64,000 nt of DNA, taken from positions 496,001 through 560,000 of the forward strand of contig OX596343.1 of assembly GCA_951394405.1 (NCBI GenBank). Reading direction: 5' to 3'. Positions 1 to 11,300 of this stretch are shown piece after piece. The notes beneath the pieces were generated by a model, which ran no database searches, was not told where the DNA came from, and was given only the letters and a program-made list of their open reading frames with translations. Each line of letters begins with the position of its first letter. The stretch's first letter is position 1. The position numbers and the translations under genes are program-made. Source of the stretch: Coprinellus micaceus. Its lineage: Eukaryota; Basidiomycota; Agaricomycetes; Agaricales; Psathyrellaceae.

Positions 1-339
1 TCGACGTCGGCGCATTCGTACCACAAGGATTGGGACGCCGATAAGGTGAGGAGGGTGTTGGAGGGGAAGGCGGTGGTGAAGGTTGTGGATGTGGATACGG
101 TGGAGGTGCCGGTGAAGCAGGTGGTGGTGAAGCAGCAGGTGAAGAGGGAGGTGGTTGGGAAGAGGTGTGGGAGTGGGAGTGGGAATGGGAATGTGAGTGG
201 GGGAGGGAGTTTGAGTATGCCGAGTAGTCCGTTGATGAGGCCGACTGGGGAGAGTAAGTGTGGGGGAGGGAATATTTGTGATACGCTTGAGGAAAGGATG
301 AGGAGTTTGGCGCTTGGGCCGAGGGCGGGGAAGGATTAG
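1..339 (+). CDS. C-terminal end of an unrecognised protein (5' end outside window)
   Basis: A reading frame is open from the first base and ends at a TAG at 337-339. The visible 112 residues begin with a charged stretch, then run through a Val/Lys-rich part with repeated VVVKQQVK-like runs, a Gly/Ser/Asn low-complexity linker, and a short tail containing LEERMRSLALGPRAGKD. The codons are G-rich with few C-ending choices. A possible splice donor (aag|gtgagg) lies at 46, so the first bases could belong to a separate exon. I do not recognise a family. The composition suggests a disordered tail of a larger protein. Confidence 0.5.
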   Translation, partial: STSAHSYHKDWDADKVRRVLEGKAVVKVVDVDTVEVPVKQVVVKQQVKREVVGKRCGSGSGNGNVSGGGSLSMPSSPLMRPTGESKCGGGNICDTLEERMRSLALGPRAGKD

Positions 340-1397
340 AGGGTTGTTGTGAAGTGGAAGGACTATAATTCCGATCTCTCGAGAGTTCTCTCGTAGCATT
401 TTTTTTTCGTTTGTTCTTTTTCTTTCTTTGTGGCATTTTCAATTCCCTTCACCCCCTCCCCTAATCATCATCCCAGCATCCATCCCCTTGGCATTGAATC
501 CATCCAGCTCTTCGTCGTGAACGAACGAACGTCTTTCCTTCTCCCATCTGGCATCTCTTTCTTTCACTTTGGTCTGTGTTTCTTGTTCGTGTTCCCTGAG
601 ATAAGAAATGTATCTTAGTACTCATAAATCGTAACCACCCCTCTATTGTAGATCAACCAAGTCGTAGTAGTAGTATTGATCTCGGCCTCGAGCAGGTCGG
701 GTCTTTCTTCTTTTCGTTCCTTTTCGTTCCTCGTCCCTCACTTTCCTTTTGTTCTGTTCACCCCAAACCCCACTTTCGAAATTCGAAGTGATGTAAACCC
801 GTGTATGTAGATAGACCGAGCACGAATTGAACGTTTCCAATCAAACTGTGGGACGAGCGGGCGTAGGTCTGCAGCGGATCAAATGTGATCGGCGGGAAGC
901 GCCGGTGAACCCTAACCCTGATTCAGTCTTCCTGCCAGAACCGCCGCGACGATCTTCCTTCTCACCTTCGCCTGGATCTGGTTCTCCCGACACCGAAGAC
1001 ATCTCAGGCTGATCTCGTGTCTCTCTCCAGTTTTGTTCATCCGAGACAGCGCTGGGAGCTTGCGGGATACAGTCGAACCTCGTCGCTCGATACATGTCCA
1101 TATCCCGGCCCTCCCGGTGTTTGTGCGGGTCCACCTATGATATGTGTCGCCATCACACCTCATAACCTGTTCAGGAGGACAAATTTGCGATGCTTCCCCA
1201 CGAGGATGTCGTGCTCGATGAGGGGTATTGTGTATAAAGACTCGGTTAGGGCGTTGGTTGGCGTTCCCAGCCTTCCCTTCGACCGTCTCACGTTCATTCG
1301 GGCTCTGGGTTGCTCCTGCAGTCGACCACCGTTCAACCAGCATAAACGGAGTGCATATACGCCGGTAACTCGGAACGCCTCAGGTAGCACGTCAGAT
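340..1397. other. Intergenic: 3' flank of the partial gene and upstream region of the SDR gene
   Basis: No convincing gene was seen. The first 300 bases are strongly T/C-rich (poly-T at about 400-410, CTTTC runs), as expected for a terminator or promoter. The rest contains only short overlapping ORFs on both strands with no family features. The bases just before 1398 are the presumed 5' leader of the dehydrogenase. Confidence 0.5.
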
Positions 1398-2830
1398 ATG
1401 TCTCAGACGAGGACCGCTGCGACGAGGCCGACGGTTCATACGTCGTTCGACCCGGAGAAGGACTTGGTAGATCTGAAAGGAAAGGTTATCATCGTCACTG
1501 GCGGAAAGTGAGTATCCTTCACCCAACCCAGTGCCGTTCCTACTCTAAACCCGTGTCCCCGATCGATAGCAGAGGAATAGGCCTCGCCACAATCCGCCAC
1601 CTCCTCAAAGCCAAGGTGGGCAAGGTGTATTTGGCTGCTCGAGACGAAGGCCGGGCGAAGGATGCTATCAAGTTGTTGAATGACGAGGGTTTGGGGAAGG
1701 AGGGCTCGGATTCGGAGGTGGTTTGGCATAAGCTTGATTTGGCTGACCCTGCGAAGACGAAGATATCTGCGGAAGAGTTTGTTGAGAAGGAGAGTAGGTT
1801 GGATGTTGTCAGTGAGTGTCTATCTTCGGAAGTCTGGTTGGGAGAAGCTAGTTAACCTTCCGGTGATAGTTAACAATGCGGGAGGGTGAGCCGTCCAATA
1901 CATACAAGTCCTGGCGTTCGTGGACACGGACTAATGGCACAACAGCTGGTTGTCGCATGAGATTGGCAAGGAGGGTGCGTTTTGATTCCAAGACTCGTAC
2001 ACGGGAAGATCTGAACGCCCTCTTCAGGCGTAAACACGCAACATCTGATCAAGTAAGTACAAACGGGTGATATAAGCCACATGCTCCCTGATTTTTCTTG
2101 TAGCTATATCGGCCCTTATATCTTCACGAAGACTCTCCTTCCCCTCCTCAAGAAGACCGCGCAAGAGCCCAACTCCGACGTCCGTATCGTCAACGTGAGT
2201 CTCGCCGCGTTGGCCGTCCCTTCCCCAACGCTGACAAAGTAGTTGCCAATAGCTTGCTTCCAAGGTTCATTATCAAGTTCCCGCTGGTGTCCAATTCAAA
2301 AGCGCCGAGGACTTCAACGTTCTCTATCCGTACCGTCCATTCCCAAGTTTGGTCCGCTACGGTACGCTCGCTCATATGTACTTCATTCCTCAAACCGAAC
2401 CGAGCCCCCCCCCATTCGTGTAGGAAACGCGAAGCTCGCGGTGATCCTCTGGTCCCGAAAACTACAAGAGGAGCTCCTTCCCTCCGAGTCCCTTCCAAAC
2501 GGGATCACAGTCATCGCCCTCCACCCAGGCGTCGTCGACACAGTCTCTGCGGGCGTCCCAAAGGCGTTCAGGGGCCTAGTTAAATTCCTCGTGAAAAACT
2601 TGCTTGGGTTCCTCGAAACAGACGTTGGGTCGCAAACCACGTTGTTCGCTGCCGCCTCGAAGCAAGTTAGGGACGAGAAGGAGAGGTACCAGGCTGGCTG
2701 GGGGGCTTATTTGCATGATGCGCCGGTGCCGGGGAGTGTGGTAGACCCAAGCCCCGCTGCGCTAGATGACCAATTGAAGGAGGAACTCGTCGAGACCACG
2801 GAGAAGTTGTTGGAGAACCTTGGTTTGTAA
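1398..2830 (+). CDS. Short-chain dehydrogenase/reductase (SDR), copy 1
   Basis: Predicted NAD(P)H-dependent oxidoreductase; the substrate cannot be told from sequence. I place eight exons: 1398-1507, 1570-1811, 1870-1885, 1946-1974, 2028-2052, 2104-2194, 2253-2361 and 2424-2830, giving 342 residues in one frame. The Rossmann motif reads VIIVTGGNRGIG across the first splice. The NNAG motif is encoded by the 16-nt exon. The catalytic pair is in YGNAK (YxxxK), split by the last intron, followed by the LHPGVVDT segment typical of retinol-dehydrogenase-like SDRs. No signal peptide is seen. Three tiny exons (16, 29, 25 nt) occur in a row. A paralogue with the same ends and near-identical motifs lies inverted at 24498-25932. 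The start is the ATG giving MSQTRTAATRP, which aligns with the paralogue's MSRTRNPELKP. Confidence 0.88.
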
Positions 2831-3257
2831 AATAGTATCCGTGGTCAAGAAATGTCTGAGAATTCAACCGATTTCCTCGGAGTTTGCGTACGTATCTGTT
2901 GCAATCTTAGCTTTTTCTATATAGGCACCAGGAACGAAAATCGTGAAAATAGGCGCCGAAGAAGCGCCCACTAAAAGTGCCTGCGATCGACTTGCAACAC
3001 CTCTCCTGCATGTAACGTAGCTATCCATCCAGGGTGTCTGCGCCAGAAAGGCACATTGCTGGTGCCGCAATGTCCAGACTCGGTCAGTTGCGTAAATAGA
3101 ATACAAAGGCGCAACGTGTTGGGAACGTGGCAGGATTGGCCATGCGTGGTACAAAGCGGTGACACACAAGCACACACACTCGTGCTGGCAATGTGCTGGC
3201 TCATCGATTGATTCACGTCAACTCACCCACTTTCCTCAACCCTCGACAGGAAGCAGA
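2831..3257. other. Intergenic between SDR and F-box-like gene
   Basis: No gene was seen. It holds the 3' flank of the SDR gene and the promoter of the next gene. Short minus-strand ORFs here have no coding character. Confidence 0.5.
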
Positions 3258-4622
3258 ATGACGCCTCCCCTCCCTTTGGAGGTGATTCTGCACATTGTTT
3301 CCACCATCGATGAAATAGAATCCCTCAGAAGCTTCTCTTTGACTTCATCCATCTTCCTTAACCCATGCCAAGCCATACTCTTCTCTCACATTACCCTCTC
3401 CGCTGCGGATTCATCATATCCAGCAGAAAAAGATCCTGGCGCTGATCTTTTACGACTCTTGACAAACGCATCTCCCAAGATCGCGGATTATATCAAAAAC
3501 ATCACGATAGATGAGATGGGTCCCTTTGGAGCCGAGTGGTTATCTCGCGACGATGGTAGGCTGGAGAAAGCAGTCGACAAACTCAAACTTCAAAATCTCG
3601 AATGGTTGACCATCAAGAGGCTTCCTACTCCGCCGTGGGCAACACTACCGGAATCAGCAAAGTCCGCCATTATCAGGTTATGCCAATCACCCAACCTGGC
3701 GGATCTGGGCCTTCAGGGAGCACCGATGCAGCTTGTAAAGTACTGCGGGACCTCCCTGAAGGAACTCGACCTCTTTGAATGCTCCGTCGGTCCGCTCACC
3801 CAGCCCGCGAACGTCCCTCTGGCCGCCACCCTCAGCCACCTTCATGGTCCAGCCCCACGCGCTCGACCTCGCGCCGATGTCGTTATTTCTAAACTCCGGA
3901 TCTCGAATGGACAACATTTCTCTCGGGTAATGGCGTGGGTCCTGGGGACGGACTGTATCAAGCTAGATGGAATCCAACTGTTGAGGATTGCACCTCGCGG
4001 TCCCGGGGACTACGATCAAGTCACGGCCCTCGTCCGCCGATGTTCGCTATCGTTGGAAACGCTGAACATATACTCAACCGCGTCCTATAGTGAGTATTGT
4101 CCATCTACTCCTAGGAATACTTCGACCTTTTACCTTATGCTGCTTTCAGTACCGAATATATATGAGCGGAGAGTGATCGATGTCAACAACTGCCCCAGTC
4201 TGACGAGAGTCGAGATCCAAATGGATGCAACTGGCAGCAATCGGATAGGTCAATTCACAGGGCTCGCTTGGATAGACGCGTTCATGAATTCTATAACCCC
4301 TCCAAACACCATCAAGAGCTTTCGCCTCAACTTACTTTTCTACCTATCCAATCTCCCTGAGAAGGCCTACGGAGACCTGGGGGGCTCCCTTCGCAAGATA
4401 GCCGGCCATGCCACAGACGAGGAACGATTTCCTTGCCTTGAACGACTGGAGGTTCGGGTGTTCGGGCACGCGGACAATAACCACAAGCTCTATCAAGTTG
4501 CAGACTGGGTATCGAATGCTCTGGCGACATATATCCCCCGAGGAAGCCCTTTACTGGACCTGAAGGCTGTAGAAGGTGGGTCTGATCCTCCACTTTGGGT
4601 ACCCCTAGCTGAGGCCGAATAA
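3258..4622 (+). CDS. F-box-like leucine-rich hypothetical protein, copy 1
   Basis: Probably a substrate-recognition-type protein; the ligand is unknown. The N-terminus (MTPPLPLEVILHIVSTI, then LRSFSLTSSIFLNPCQ) follows the F-box pattern LPxELLxxI...L..LSLVS..F. After it come irregular leucine-rich segments (LGLQGAPMQLVKYCGTSLKE, LETLNIYS, CPSLTRVEIQM). A probable 60-nt intron (4090-4149, GTGAGT...TTTCAG) is a multiple of three and contains no stop, so the genomic frame stays open. Removing it leaves 434 residues. The gene at 48450-49701 is a paralogue with matching blocks (RICQSP, APLELVRACGSSLK, CPNLTTLGIEV) and an intron at the corresponding place. The ATG at 3258 is chosen because it begins the F-box alignment; the upstream in-frame sequence does not match. 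Confidence 0.7.
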   Translation: MTPPLPLEVILHIVSTIDEIESLRSFSLTSSIFLNPCQAILFSHITLSAADSSYPAEKDPGADLLRLLTNASPKIADYIKNITIDEMGPFGAEWLSRDDGRLEKAVDKLKLQNLEWLTIKRLPTPPWATLPESAKSAIIRLCQSPNLADLGLQGAPMQLVKYCGTSLKELDLFECSVGPLTQPANVPLAATLSHLHGPAPRARPRADVVISKLRISNGQHFSRVMAWVLGTDCIKLDGIQLLRIAPRGPGDYDQVTALVRRCSLSLETLNIYSTASYSEYCPSTPRNTSTFYLMLLSVPNIYERRVIDVNNCPSLTRVEIQMDATGSNRIGQFTGLAWIDAFMNSITPPNTIKSFRLNLLFYLSNLPEKAYGDLGGSLRKIAGHATDEERFPCLERLEVRVFGHADNNHKLYQVADWVSNALATYIPRGSPLLDLKAVEGGSDPPLWVPLAEAE

Positions 4623-4919
4623 CCAGGGGAATGGGATCCGGACTGAATGGGAGAATACGACGAAACCGATTCTTGTGGTCTCTCGGTCTGTACGGCGGTG
4701 CTTTGGGAATGGAATCAGCACATGGTTCGAGAAGGCAAGCTGGTGGGTGTACCACTGTCCGACCTATCCTACACTGGTTGAACGCGTAACGCTACGCCTT
4801 GGATAATGGCCCTAAGTCTGACAGCTGCCCTATATTTCACAATTTAGCACCGATTTATTTTATATGAGGTGGCTTCTCCTTACGGGAAATATCTTCAAGG
4901 GCTCTACGCATCTGAAAGA

Positions 4920-7183
4920 TCAGGGTGTGAATCTGGGGCGGCTCGCCTCACAAATATCGGCTGAGGTGCCTACCTTGTCGGTATCGCCTTCTCCCAGTGA
5001 CTCCTCCGCAAATCGTTGGATGTCCTGTATGCGTTGACGAATCGTATCCTGGTTGTATTCCCGAGTTTCAGATAAAGATGCAGGTGCTGAGTCCGAGTCA
5101 CCGATCTTGGCTTCTTCAACGAGGAAGTCCTCCTCAGACCGAACAACTTGTTTATAACGCGTCGAGTAAGCTTCTGTTAGGACTAGCGATACGCAAAGCA
5201 AAAACCCAGTCAGACTAGTCAGTCAATCACGGGCTGCATGGCTGACTTACTAGCGAGGAGAATCGTCATGGCGCCAATGCCCAATAGAGCCCATGCTACG
5301 AATATAGAACGTCCAGCTGGCGTTCGCGGCGATAGGTCCCCTGGATGGTCGGTTCAGCGCCAGGGTTAACACCGAAGAATCAAAAGAAGGTTTCACCGTA
5401 TCCCACCGTCGTGAAGGTCACGAAACAGAAATAGACAGCCATGCCGAACGACCACTTCTCTGTCACAGTAAACAGTACAGAACCGGTCTACAACCCAGTT
5501 AGGATGCTCGGCCGAGACGAACACAGAGGGAAAACGAACCAGCCAAAACGCAAGGAATATGGAAACGGCTGCACCCAGGCGGACATGGAACGCCATGTCT
5601 TCCTCTTTTGTAAGCATCTTGCGCAGGGCAGCGTCATCCAAGGGGAGAGGGGACGAGTTGTCGCCTGCATTTTCCAACGACCAGTCTCCATGTCGTGGTG
5701 CATGTTCTCCGTATCCCACCGTATGTGCAAAGACAGTAACCAGCCTGGCCATCCCGCCGACGCGGGTGTATGTCAGAGGAGGCTGCAGGAGTTGGTATCC
5801 GGCGCTGGTCGATGGGTCCGCGTAGTGATGAGTGTCGCGAAGGGGGCTGGCTGGGACAAAGTCTTGTGGAAGGAGTTTGTGCAATGATGTACCTGCTTCC
5901 AGAGCAGCTGCGTGCAGTTGCGTCTCAGTCAGTGCCTCGAGGTGCAATCGTCTCCTCCTTCCGCGCCGATGTGAGCCCTCACAGTTATGATCGTGGTCCG
6001 ATTCCCACCCGAGGCCAAGCCGGATCCGTCTCGCAACCTCCTTTAATGACCATCGTGGTGCAGAGGTGACAAGCTCAGTTCCGGGTCGCTCGACCCACAT
6101 CGGAGAACCTTGGGCCCGAAGTCGCCATTGGACAGCGTCTCTCCATCGAGCCTGCACTCGCCTGTCACGTTCCCTGCGCCGCACGCCGTGTATACGGTGC
6201 TGAAGGGACAACACAATGCCTTCTAAGAGTGCCTCCCGAGCGTACGATACGGCGGCAGCGATATGAAGGATCCCAAAGGTGATATAGAACATGGTGAATA
6301 CTCGAGAGCCCGTGCTCGTGGGGAGGATATCTCCGAATCCTGAGAAGTGAATGAACGAGTTGCACAGGGGAGCAAAGCTCGGCGAGGTTTTTCGGCTTAC
6401 CAACTGTTTCAATGGTCGCCACGGTGAAGTACAACGCGTCGATGAAGGAGAGCTTCAATATGTAACTTTGGACCAGGGCACCAAAAGCGATGTAGGTGAG
6501 GAGGACGATGCTGATGACAACAAGAGTCCGCTGCTTCCGTGTAAGCCCACTTCCTTTGCTTTTGAAGCTGGATATCCGAAAATAGTCGACGACGAGGGCG
6601 ATGTTTGTAGTTGTGGATATGATTGTAGAGCACACAGTCATCCAGAAGGGCTGCCCATAGGTGAACCCATCGTCAACTCGGCCCTGAATTCCGAATACAG
6701 CAAGGGTGGCAATGTTGACTACGTCTGCAGATGCAATGCATTAGAGTGTGTGTAAAATCGAGGGAAGTACGTACCGTGGACCGTTAGAAGAAATATACAG
6801 TGTAAGGTCATCAGCCTCACTCGCCTCTCAGCAAATCGCACAACTAGACACCCGTTGGCTAATACTCCGCATGCCAAGCTGAGAATCATAGCGACTTCAA
6901 GGAGGCGTGGGTTGGCCGTAGTCTCGACAACGATGCTATTCTCTTCTGTTCTCACATACCACCGGCCTGTAACGCTTGGAATCGCCAGGAGGATAGAGAA
7001 TGGTACCACCACGCCCGCGAATAGGGGTAGAATACGATACCGCGAGGAATTATCATCTTGCCCAATGTGGTCGTCTTCAAGCGCTGAACTTTCAAGGGTG
7101 GGCCTCTTGGCCTCGTGGCGCGCCACTCCCGGTATCCTCCCGAGGAGGTCGTATCTAGTGTCTGGGGACGGGTGGTAAGCCAT
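4920..7183 (-). CDS. TOK1: TOK1-type two-pore-domain outward-rectifier potassium channel
   Basis: A plasma-membrane K+ channel of the fungal eight-TM, two-pore class. Reading down the minus strand, the N-terminus (MAYHPSPDTRYDLLGRIPGV) is followed by several hydrophobic helices (RYRILPLFAGVVVPFSILLA, LLEVAMILSLACGVLANGCL, LVVISIVLLTYIAFGALVQS). The first selectivity filter is TVATIETVGFGD, formed across an intron. A long cytosolic linker rich in Arg/His follows, then a helix and the second filter TFTTVGYGDLSP, also assembled across an intron (5341-5396). The last helix is AWALLGIGAMTILLA. The C-terminal tail is acidic and helical. Other introns I placed are 5183-5250 and 5488-5539. Two filters plus the fungal layout support TOK rather than an animal K2P channel. 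It shares a 325-bp upstream region with the divergent URA5 gene. Confidence 0.87.
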
Positions 7184-7508
7184 TCAGACTAGGACTAGTG
7201 CCCGTCCGAGACCTAGGGGGGCTTCAAGCTTCAGGCTGACGTCCTTGACCAGAGGGGAGGAAGAAAGAGGGGATGCTCCAATGCGAATGGCACCTTCTCA
7301 AGCAGCCTAACCGCGAACGTTGCTTGAAAGTGTCCATTTCATGGCAGAAGCCCAGAGCCGTCGAGTTTAGGATACGGTGGCAGTTGAGATGGAAAGAGGT
7401 GTGTGAACCTCCTACTCCTTCCTGGGCTTCCTCGGCAATCAGAGAAATATCTTCCCCTTTCCAAGATTAGATTATCTTCGTCACTCCCAGCCACCACCTC
7501 GTCGAACC
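7184..7508. promoter_or_regulatory. Shared divergent promoter region, TOK channel / URA5
   Basis: These 325 bases separate the start codons of two divergently oriented genes, so both core promoters must lie here or overlap the leaders. A CT-rich tract (cctcctactccttcctgggc region, about 7410-7440) and the pyrimidine-rich stretch before the URA5 ATG resemble fungal core promoters. No clear TATA box was seen. Confidence 0.4.
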
Positions 7509-8247
7509 ATGTCCCTCCAATCCTACCAGTCTGAGCTCATCGAGCATGCCATGTCGGTCGGGGCCCTGAAGTTCGGCTCCTTCACCCTCAAATCCGGAAG
7601 GTGCGACCTTCATCTCGCTGCCAAGATCGGGGAGATTTGAGCTAGAACCTCGAACAAACCTTGCCAGGCAATCTCCCTACTTCTTCAACGCTGGATTGCT
7701 CTGCACGGGGCCCATCCTCGCCGCACTCTCCACGGCCTACGCACAGACTATCTCCGATGCGCTCTCCTCCAACACCATCCCCCAATTCGACGTTCTCTTT
7801 GGCCCAGCCTACAAGGGCATCCCCTTCGCGTCCACGACCGCTCTCGTGCTCTACACTAAGCACAACAACGCCGTCGGATTCGCGTATGATAGGAAGGAGG
7901 CGAAGGACCACGGAGAGGGAGGAAAGATGGTTGGTGTGGATGTGAAGGGGAAGAAGGTCTTGATCCTTGACGACGTGATGACCTCTGGAAAAGCCGTTCG
8001 AGGATCGATTGAAATGGTCAGGGCGTACGGTGGAGAAGTGGTCGGGGTCGTGCAGGCTCTGAACAGGGAGGAGGTCGGACAAGACGGTGTGAGTAGCACG
8101 GTTAAGGAGATCGAGAGTCTCATTGGCGAAGGGAGAGTGCTATCGATTTTGAAGATGCGGGAGTTGATGCTGTGGCTAGGGAAGGACGGTCAGACAGAAA
8201 ACCTTGCCAAGATGCAGGAGTACTGGGACCAGTACGGTTTGAAATAG
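7509..8247 (+). CDS. URA5: Orotate phosphoribosyltransferase
   Basis: Catalyses orotate + PRPP to OMP + PPi, step 5 of de novo pyrimidine synthesis, in the cytosol. There are two exons, 7509-7600 and 7668-8247, giving 223 residues, the usual length for this enzyme. The intron interrupts the codon of the Arg in LKSGRQSPYFFNAGL, a family hallmark. Other signatures are FDVLFGPAYKGIPFA and the PRPP-binding loop VLILDDVMTSGKA at about residues 127-139. The lysine/acid-rich loop YDRKEAKDHGEGG is the flexible catalytic loop. The start follows a conventional CCATGTC context. It converges on the helicase gene with only about 80 bp between stop codons, so the 3' UTRs probably overlap. Confidence 0.96.
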
Positions 8248-8329
8248 GAATGAAGAAAGGGATTCAGGCGAGGCTCAATGACGAAACGGGAATGTGAATG
8301 ATATTGACATAGGTGATGCTCCCCTCCCA

Positions 8330-11300
8330 TTACTCTGCTTCGCGAATGATAGGTCTCTCAAATACCCTCGCCCCACCCTCGTCGTCTGAATCCGAGTCCA
8401 AATCGATCTCGAAGTCCGAATCTTCGTGCCTCTGCAATATCATGGCCCTCAGCCTCTCCATCGTCTCCTCCATCTCCCTTTCGGCCTCGGTGCGGCGCGC
8501 TTCGCCTAGACTGTGGGCATCGTTGATGGCTTCCGTCGGGTTCCAGTCAATCCTCTTGCCGGTCCATCCTCCGTTCAGATGAACGTAGTTCATGAAGGAC
8601 TTCCACAGAGGATCCAGAGAAAGTACGAACGGGTTCCCGATGACGACGAGTAGTGCTTGTGCACGAGTTACCGCCACATTCATACGTCTGCCATTGGCCA
8701 CGAAGCCAAGCGAGCGAACAATGTCAGAAGCAACATAGTTGGTGTTACTTCGGACGGTCGACATGATAATGACTCGACGTTCCTGGGTAGAGGGTAAGCT
8801 CATCGGACTCGCCAGGAGGACGTCCCGATGACTTACCTGGCCCTGGAATTCTTCCACACTCCCAACTTTGATATCCCTCAACTTGTGTTCCTTGTGCAGT
8901 AAGTCTAGAATCTTGCAACGCTGAGCGTGGTACGGTGTAATGACGCCGATGTGCTCTCCCTCTGTCAGTAAAATGACCATTGTCAGGAATAATGGGAAGG
9001 AAGTGACCACAGGGTGTCCACTCACTGAGTCTATACTTCCTATTCTCAATTAAGGCCTTACAGTATCTCTTGACCTGGGACGCCTCGTCGATGTTGAAGA
9101 AAGAAGGCGACGACTTCTCCCTGTCGTCCTTCCCAACGATGCCGTGGAAGATGAGCGGGAACCGCCTCCTAGGAAGCTCGTCGATGTTCTCTAGACTGTG
9201 CGTCATTGCAGGGTTCCCGCACGCCCGGAGCTCCGAGTTGTAGAACTGCTCGTTAGAGAAGCTGAGGATGGACGGGTGGGACCTGAAGTTCTTCACGAGC
9301 TTCACAATCCTGTAAGCACCGCAGTCAAATGGTGAGTTGGCGCCTCTCCGTATCGAAAGAAGTAGGAGATACGTACGTGATCCCTCTGCCTCCCACTCCA
9401 CTGTCCGAATCCAGATCGTAAATATCCCTGTCCATTATCCGGGCCAAGAAGCTTGTCTTCATCCCAAGGTCCTTCGCTAGCTGGGAATGCAAAACAGGCC
9501 CAAGTTGCTGATTGTCCCCCGCAAGGATGACGTTCGTCTTATCATCCGCCAGACTCTTGATGGGGAGTACGACCTCCGGCTCCTTCCCCTGTCCCGCCTC
9601 ATCCACGAAAATATGGCTGAAATGCCCTCGCCTTGCACCCATGCCCGCTGGCGCAGCCCCCGTCAAACATGTTGCGACCACAACGCGGTACTTGAGGAGC
9701 TCGTCAATGGGGGGCATGGCGAAGACGTTGTTTGCATTGATGCAGCAGAATTCTTTCAGGTTGTCAGGAAGGTCTTGGCGTCTTCGGGAGAGCGAATTCA
9801 GCCGCAAGACAACTTTGGAGCCGCGGCTGGAGAGGCGTTGGGCGAGGAGGTCGGCAGCAGAGTTACTTGGGGCGCAGGCGAGGATCTTGATGTCCTCATC
9901 CTTGTCGAGGAGCTGTTGTATGGCCTCAATGATCGTAACCGTTTTTCCAGTACCGGGGCTGCGCGTGGAACGTCAGTACCAAGTACACCAGTCGAATGGG
10001 TGGCTAACGTACGGTCCAAAGACAACGAAAGGAACACTCCCGGGATTTTGGTGTAGGATAGCAGCAACAGTCTCCAGCTGCTCCTCGTCCCCCTTCAACT
10101 CACGATTATACAACGCAATCTCCTCCCTCTGACGCGCAGTCGGCCTCCTAACGCCTTCGATATGCCTCTTTGCTGGGAACAGGATCCGAGCAGGGTTGAA
10201 TTTATTCACCAAGGCGTGGTGCATCCGACGGTAGGGGAGGCGGTTAAGCTTGAACCGTACATCGAACTTGGTGCCCTTGTACGTGCTGAAAGACTCTCCG
10301 AAGGCGAGAACGACGTCGTCCATTCGTACTGCGTGCACGCGACCTTCGAACCACTGCCTAGACTGGAGGTCTATTGAGGAGTCGGAATGACTGACGAGAA
10401 TGTAGTCGCCGACGAGGACCGAGGGTCTGTTCTCCGCGAGGCCGGGGACCTTGAGTCTGTGCGTTTGTCAGTCGAGGCTTTCGTAAACACAGCTATCGAA
10501 CGTACTCGTAACGAGGGTAATTGGGCTTCAACTCTGCACCCTCGAGAGCGTAGTGGTCAAGGTCCTGCTTGACTTGCTCTTCCTCCACCCAGAGCAGAAC
10601 CTGCCACCACGTCGCATATGTGTCCAGGTTCAACGACGCAGGCATCAGCCTCTGGACGTTCCCCCTCGCCGCATTGGGATTCTTCTGCTTCCCAGGAGCT
10701 GGCGGCCCAAACGCCGCTTCGACGACCTTCTCCGGAACCTTGTACTCCGGAAGCCTCTCCTTCCAGGCCGTCTCCGTCCACGTAGGCGGGCGAAGGCTCA
10801 GAACCACCCTGATCCTGTCATAATTGAATCGCGGAACCTGCCTTGGTCCAGTGTATGGGGCCTGCGGCTTGATCTGCTCGTAGTCGTCGCGGTCTCCAAT
10901 CGTCGCTTTGACGCGACGCGTTATCACGAACGTGTGGTGGAGGTCGAGGTGCCAAAACACAAGTTCCAGCGTGTCCTCGAACAACCCTGCGTACCCAGGA
11001 TGAAAAACGACCGAAATCGTCCTCGTCCCTGCGCTTCCCGGTCTGACGATCGTCGACCTGCCTTTGATTCGCGCAGAGAACCGCTCCCCGTTCTCGTCGC
11101 CCCGCGCTGACGAGCGCATGCGACACGTCGCAATCCTGAACGCATATTCTTGCGTCGTGTTCTGAATGGTTATCGTGACCTCGACGGAGCTTTCCGTCCC
11201 GGGGTCGATGATACCAAAATCGACTCCGTCGTCCTTCCCGCTGACGACGATTCCCTCCTTGTCGAGCTCGGCGGAGGTTTGCGCATTTTCGAAGGCGACG

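Noticed and set aside
910..925. Telomere-like ccctaaccct
   Set aside because: A single short copy inside an ordinary intergenic region, not a telomeric array.
5441..5887. 148-codon plus-strand frame inside the K+ channel gene
   Set aside because: Shadow of the channel's coding exons on the other strand.
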